From: Lachnoclostridium sp. An181 | GTDB taxonomy: Bacteria; Bacillota; Clostridia; Lachnospirales; Lachnospiraceae | Assembly: GCF_002160325.1 (NCBI RefSeq) | Contig: NZ_NFKJ01000004.1 | Coordinates: forward strand, 62,001-126,000 | Direction: 5' to 3' | Length of the DNA stretch: 64,000 nt | Shown: piece by piece, positions 63,376 through 64,000 of the stretch | Layout of the letters: each line of letters starts with the position of its first letter | How positions within the stretch are numbered: position 1 is the stretch's first letter | Notes under the pieces: generated by a model | What the model saw: the letters and a program-made list of their open reading frames with translations, nothing else | Database searches by the model: none | Told to the model about the DNA's origin: nothing | Made by a program: the position numbers and the translations under genes

Positions 63376-64000
63376 ATATTTGCGATTTGATATACAGCAG
63401 GGGATTCTTCGCAACAAAGCGCTGCTTTTCACTCCGGCAGTGATTGCGATAATCATATTTTTGGATTTTGTGGGAAAAGCACATAGATTTTTGGATGCCG
63501 GATTGATCGCAGAAGGAGTCAGCTATGGGGATTACTGCTTTTATCTGTATGGCGGCATGTATGAATACATTCCAGATGTTGCAAACGCATTTCGGTTTCC
63601 GGTTGTCTGGATCACGGTATTTCTGGTTATTCCATTTCTGCTTTTAAATTATCCGTTTAAGGATCTATTTGGGGCAGGGCAGCAAATCCTTGTACGATCC
63701 GGAAGACGTACTGCATGGTGGATGTCAAAATGCTGCTGGAATATTTTAGGAACAATCTTATATCATCTGATTATGCAATTGACCGCTCTTGCGTTGTTTG
63801 GTGTTTTGAGGATGGAGATCTCGAACCGGATCCATATGGACTTTATTCGGCTGGCGTTTCAGATTGGGCATCAGGAGGTATGGGAGCAATCTATATTGCC
63901 TTTTGCAGTGGCTTTTTTGCCAATCCTGGTATCAGTCAGCATCAATATGTTTCAGATGACGCTTTCATTGTTTGTGAAACCAATCTTTGGATTTTTCACA
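63362..64000 (+). CDS. Second ABC-2-type membrane protein (3' end cut by window)
   Basis: 213 codons are visible and the frame is open at the window end. It begins MKFIRYLRFDIQQGILRNKA, with helices around ~25-40 (LFTPAVIAIIIFLDFVG), ~77-95 (FPVVWITVFLVIPFLLLNYP) and more after residue 120. The segment FKDLFGAGQQILVRSGRRTAWW is the cytoplasmic loop. The arrangement parallels the preceding permease, so the two are probably a heteromeric pair. A matching ATPase gene is expected downstream. Confidence 0.75.
   Translation, partial: MKFIRYLRFDIQQGILRNKALLFTPAVIAIIIFLDFVGKAHRFLDAGLIAEGVSYGDYCFYLYGGMYEYIPDVANAFRFPVVWITVFLVIPFLLLNYPFKDLFGAGQQILVRSGRRTAWWMSKCCWNILGTILYHLIMQLTALALFGVLRMEISNRIHMDFIRLAFQIGHQEVWEQSILPFAVAFLPILVSVSINMFQMTLSLFVKPIFGFFT

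Overview
The window looks like the chromosome of an anaerobic gut Lachnospiraceae (Bacillota, Clostridia), most plausibly close to the Ruminococcus torques/gnavus (Mediterraneibacter) group. The reasons are the paired glgC/glgD genes, a proline T-box, a large Gram-positive SRP RNA, AGGAGG ribosome binding sites with many TTG/GTG starts, a sodium-type F-ATPase, and three very large secreted glycan-degrading enzymes with LamG, CBM and FIVAR domains that end in SxKTGD-type surface-sorting signals. The species call is an inference; no ribosomal RNA gene is present.

Layout. 0-3.5 kb: end of a VanS-like sensor kinase, then a YhaO/YhaN-type (SbcCD-like) nuclease and ATPase pair. 3.5-8.4 kb, minus strand: a dnaD-like/helicase-loader/prs operon with two DnaA boxes upstream, then murC. 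8.5-13.9 kb: glgC-glgD, spoVG, an RluA-family gene (minus strand), and T-box-controlled proS. 13.9-15.1 kb: over 1 kb with no convincing gene, bounded by a near-consensus promoter and a strong terminator (candidate long structured RNA). 15.1-20 kb: a TPR protein with a degenerate AAA domain, and glgB. 20-28.6 kb: trmB, tRNA-Lys, Sfp-type PPTase, VanY-like peptidase, a putative DNA-binding protein, a sirohaem nitrite/sulfite reductase, dGTPase, an acidic unknown protein, tadA and SRP RNA. 28.9-42 kb: host-glycan region with a GH33 sialidase (1485 aa), an XRE regulator, a YgbA-like protein and a giant GH2 beta-galactosidase (2513 aa). 42-48.9 kb: B12/radical-SAM protein, a 33-aa membrane peptide, VanW-like protein, AIR-synthase-like protein, Lrp regulator, aminotransferase and trmL. 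49-56 kb: complete F1Fo ATP synthase operon (atpZ-like, atpI, atpBEFHAGDC). 56.1-60.5 kb: a PL8 polysaccharide lyase whose signal peptide is separated from the rest by a frameshift. 61.3-64 kb: start of an operon with a small secreted protein, a lipoprotein and two ABC-2-like membrane proteins, cut by the window end.

How the genes fit together. The sialidase, beta-galactosidase and PL8 lyase would act in sequence on mucin O-glycans and glycosaminoglycans at the cell surface, and they share a C-terminal FIVAR-type cassette. glgC, glgD and glgB store sugar as glycogen. The ATP synthase c subunit carries the full set of Na+ ligands, so energy coupling is probably through sodium. The strongest candidates for something undescribed are the orphan transcription unit at 14.13-14.99 kb and the secreted-protein/ABC operon at the right edge.
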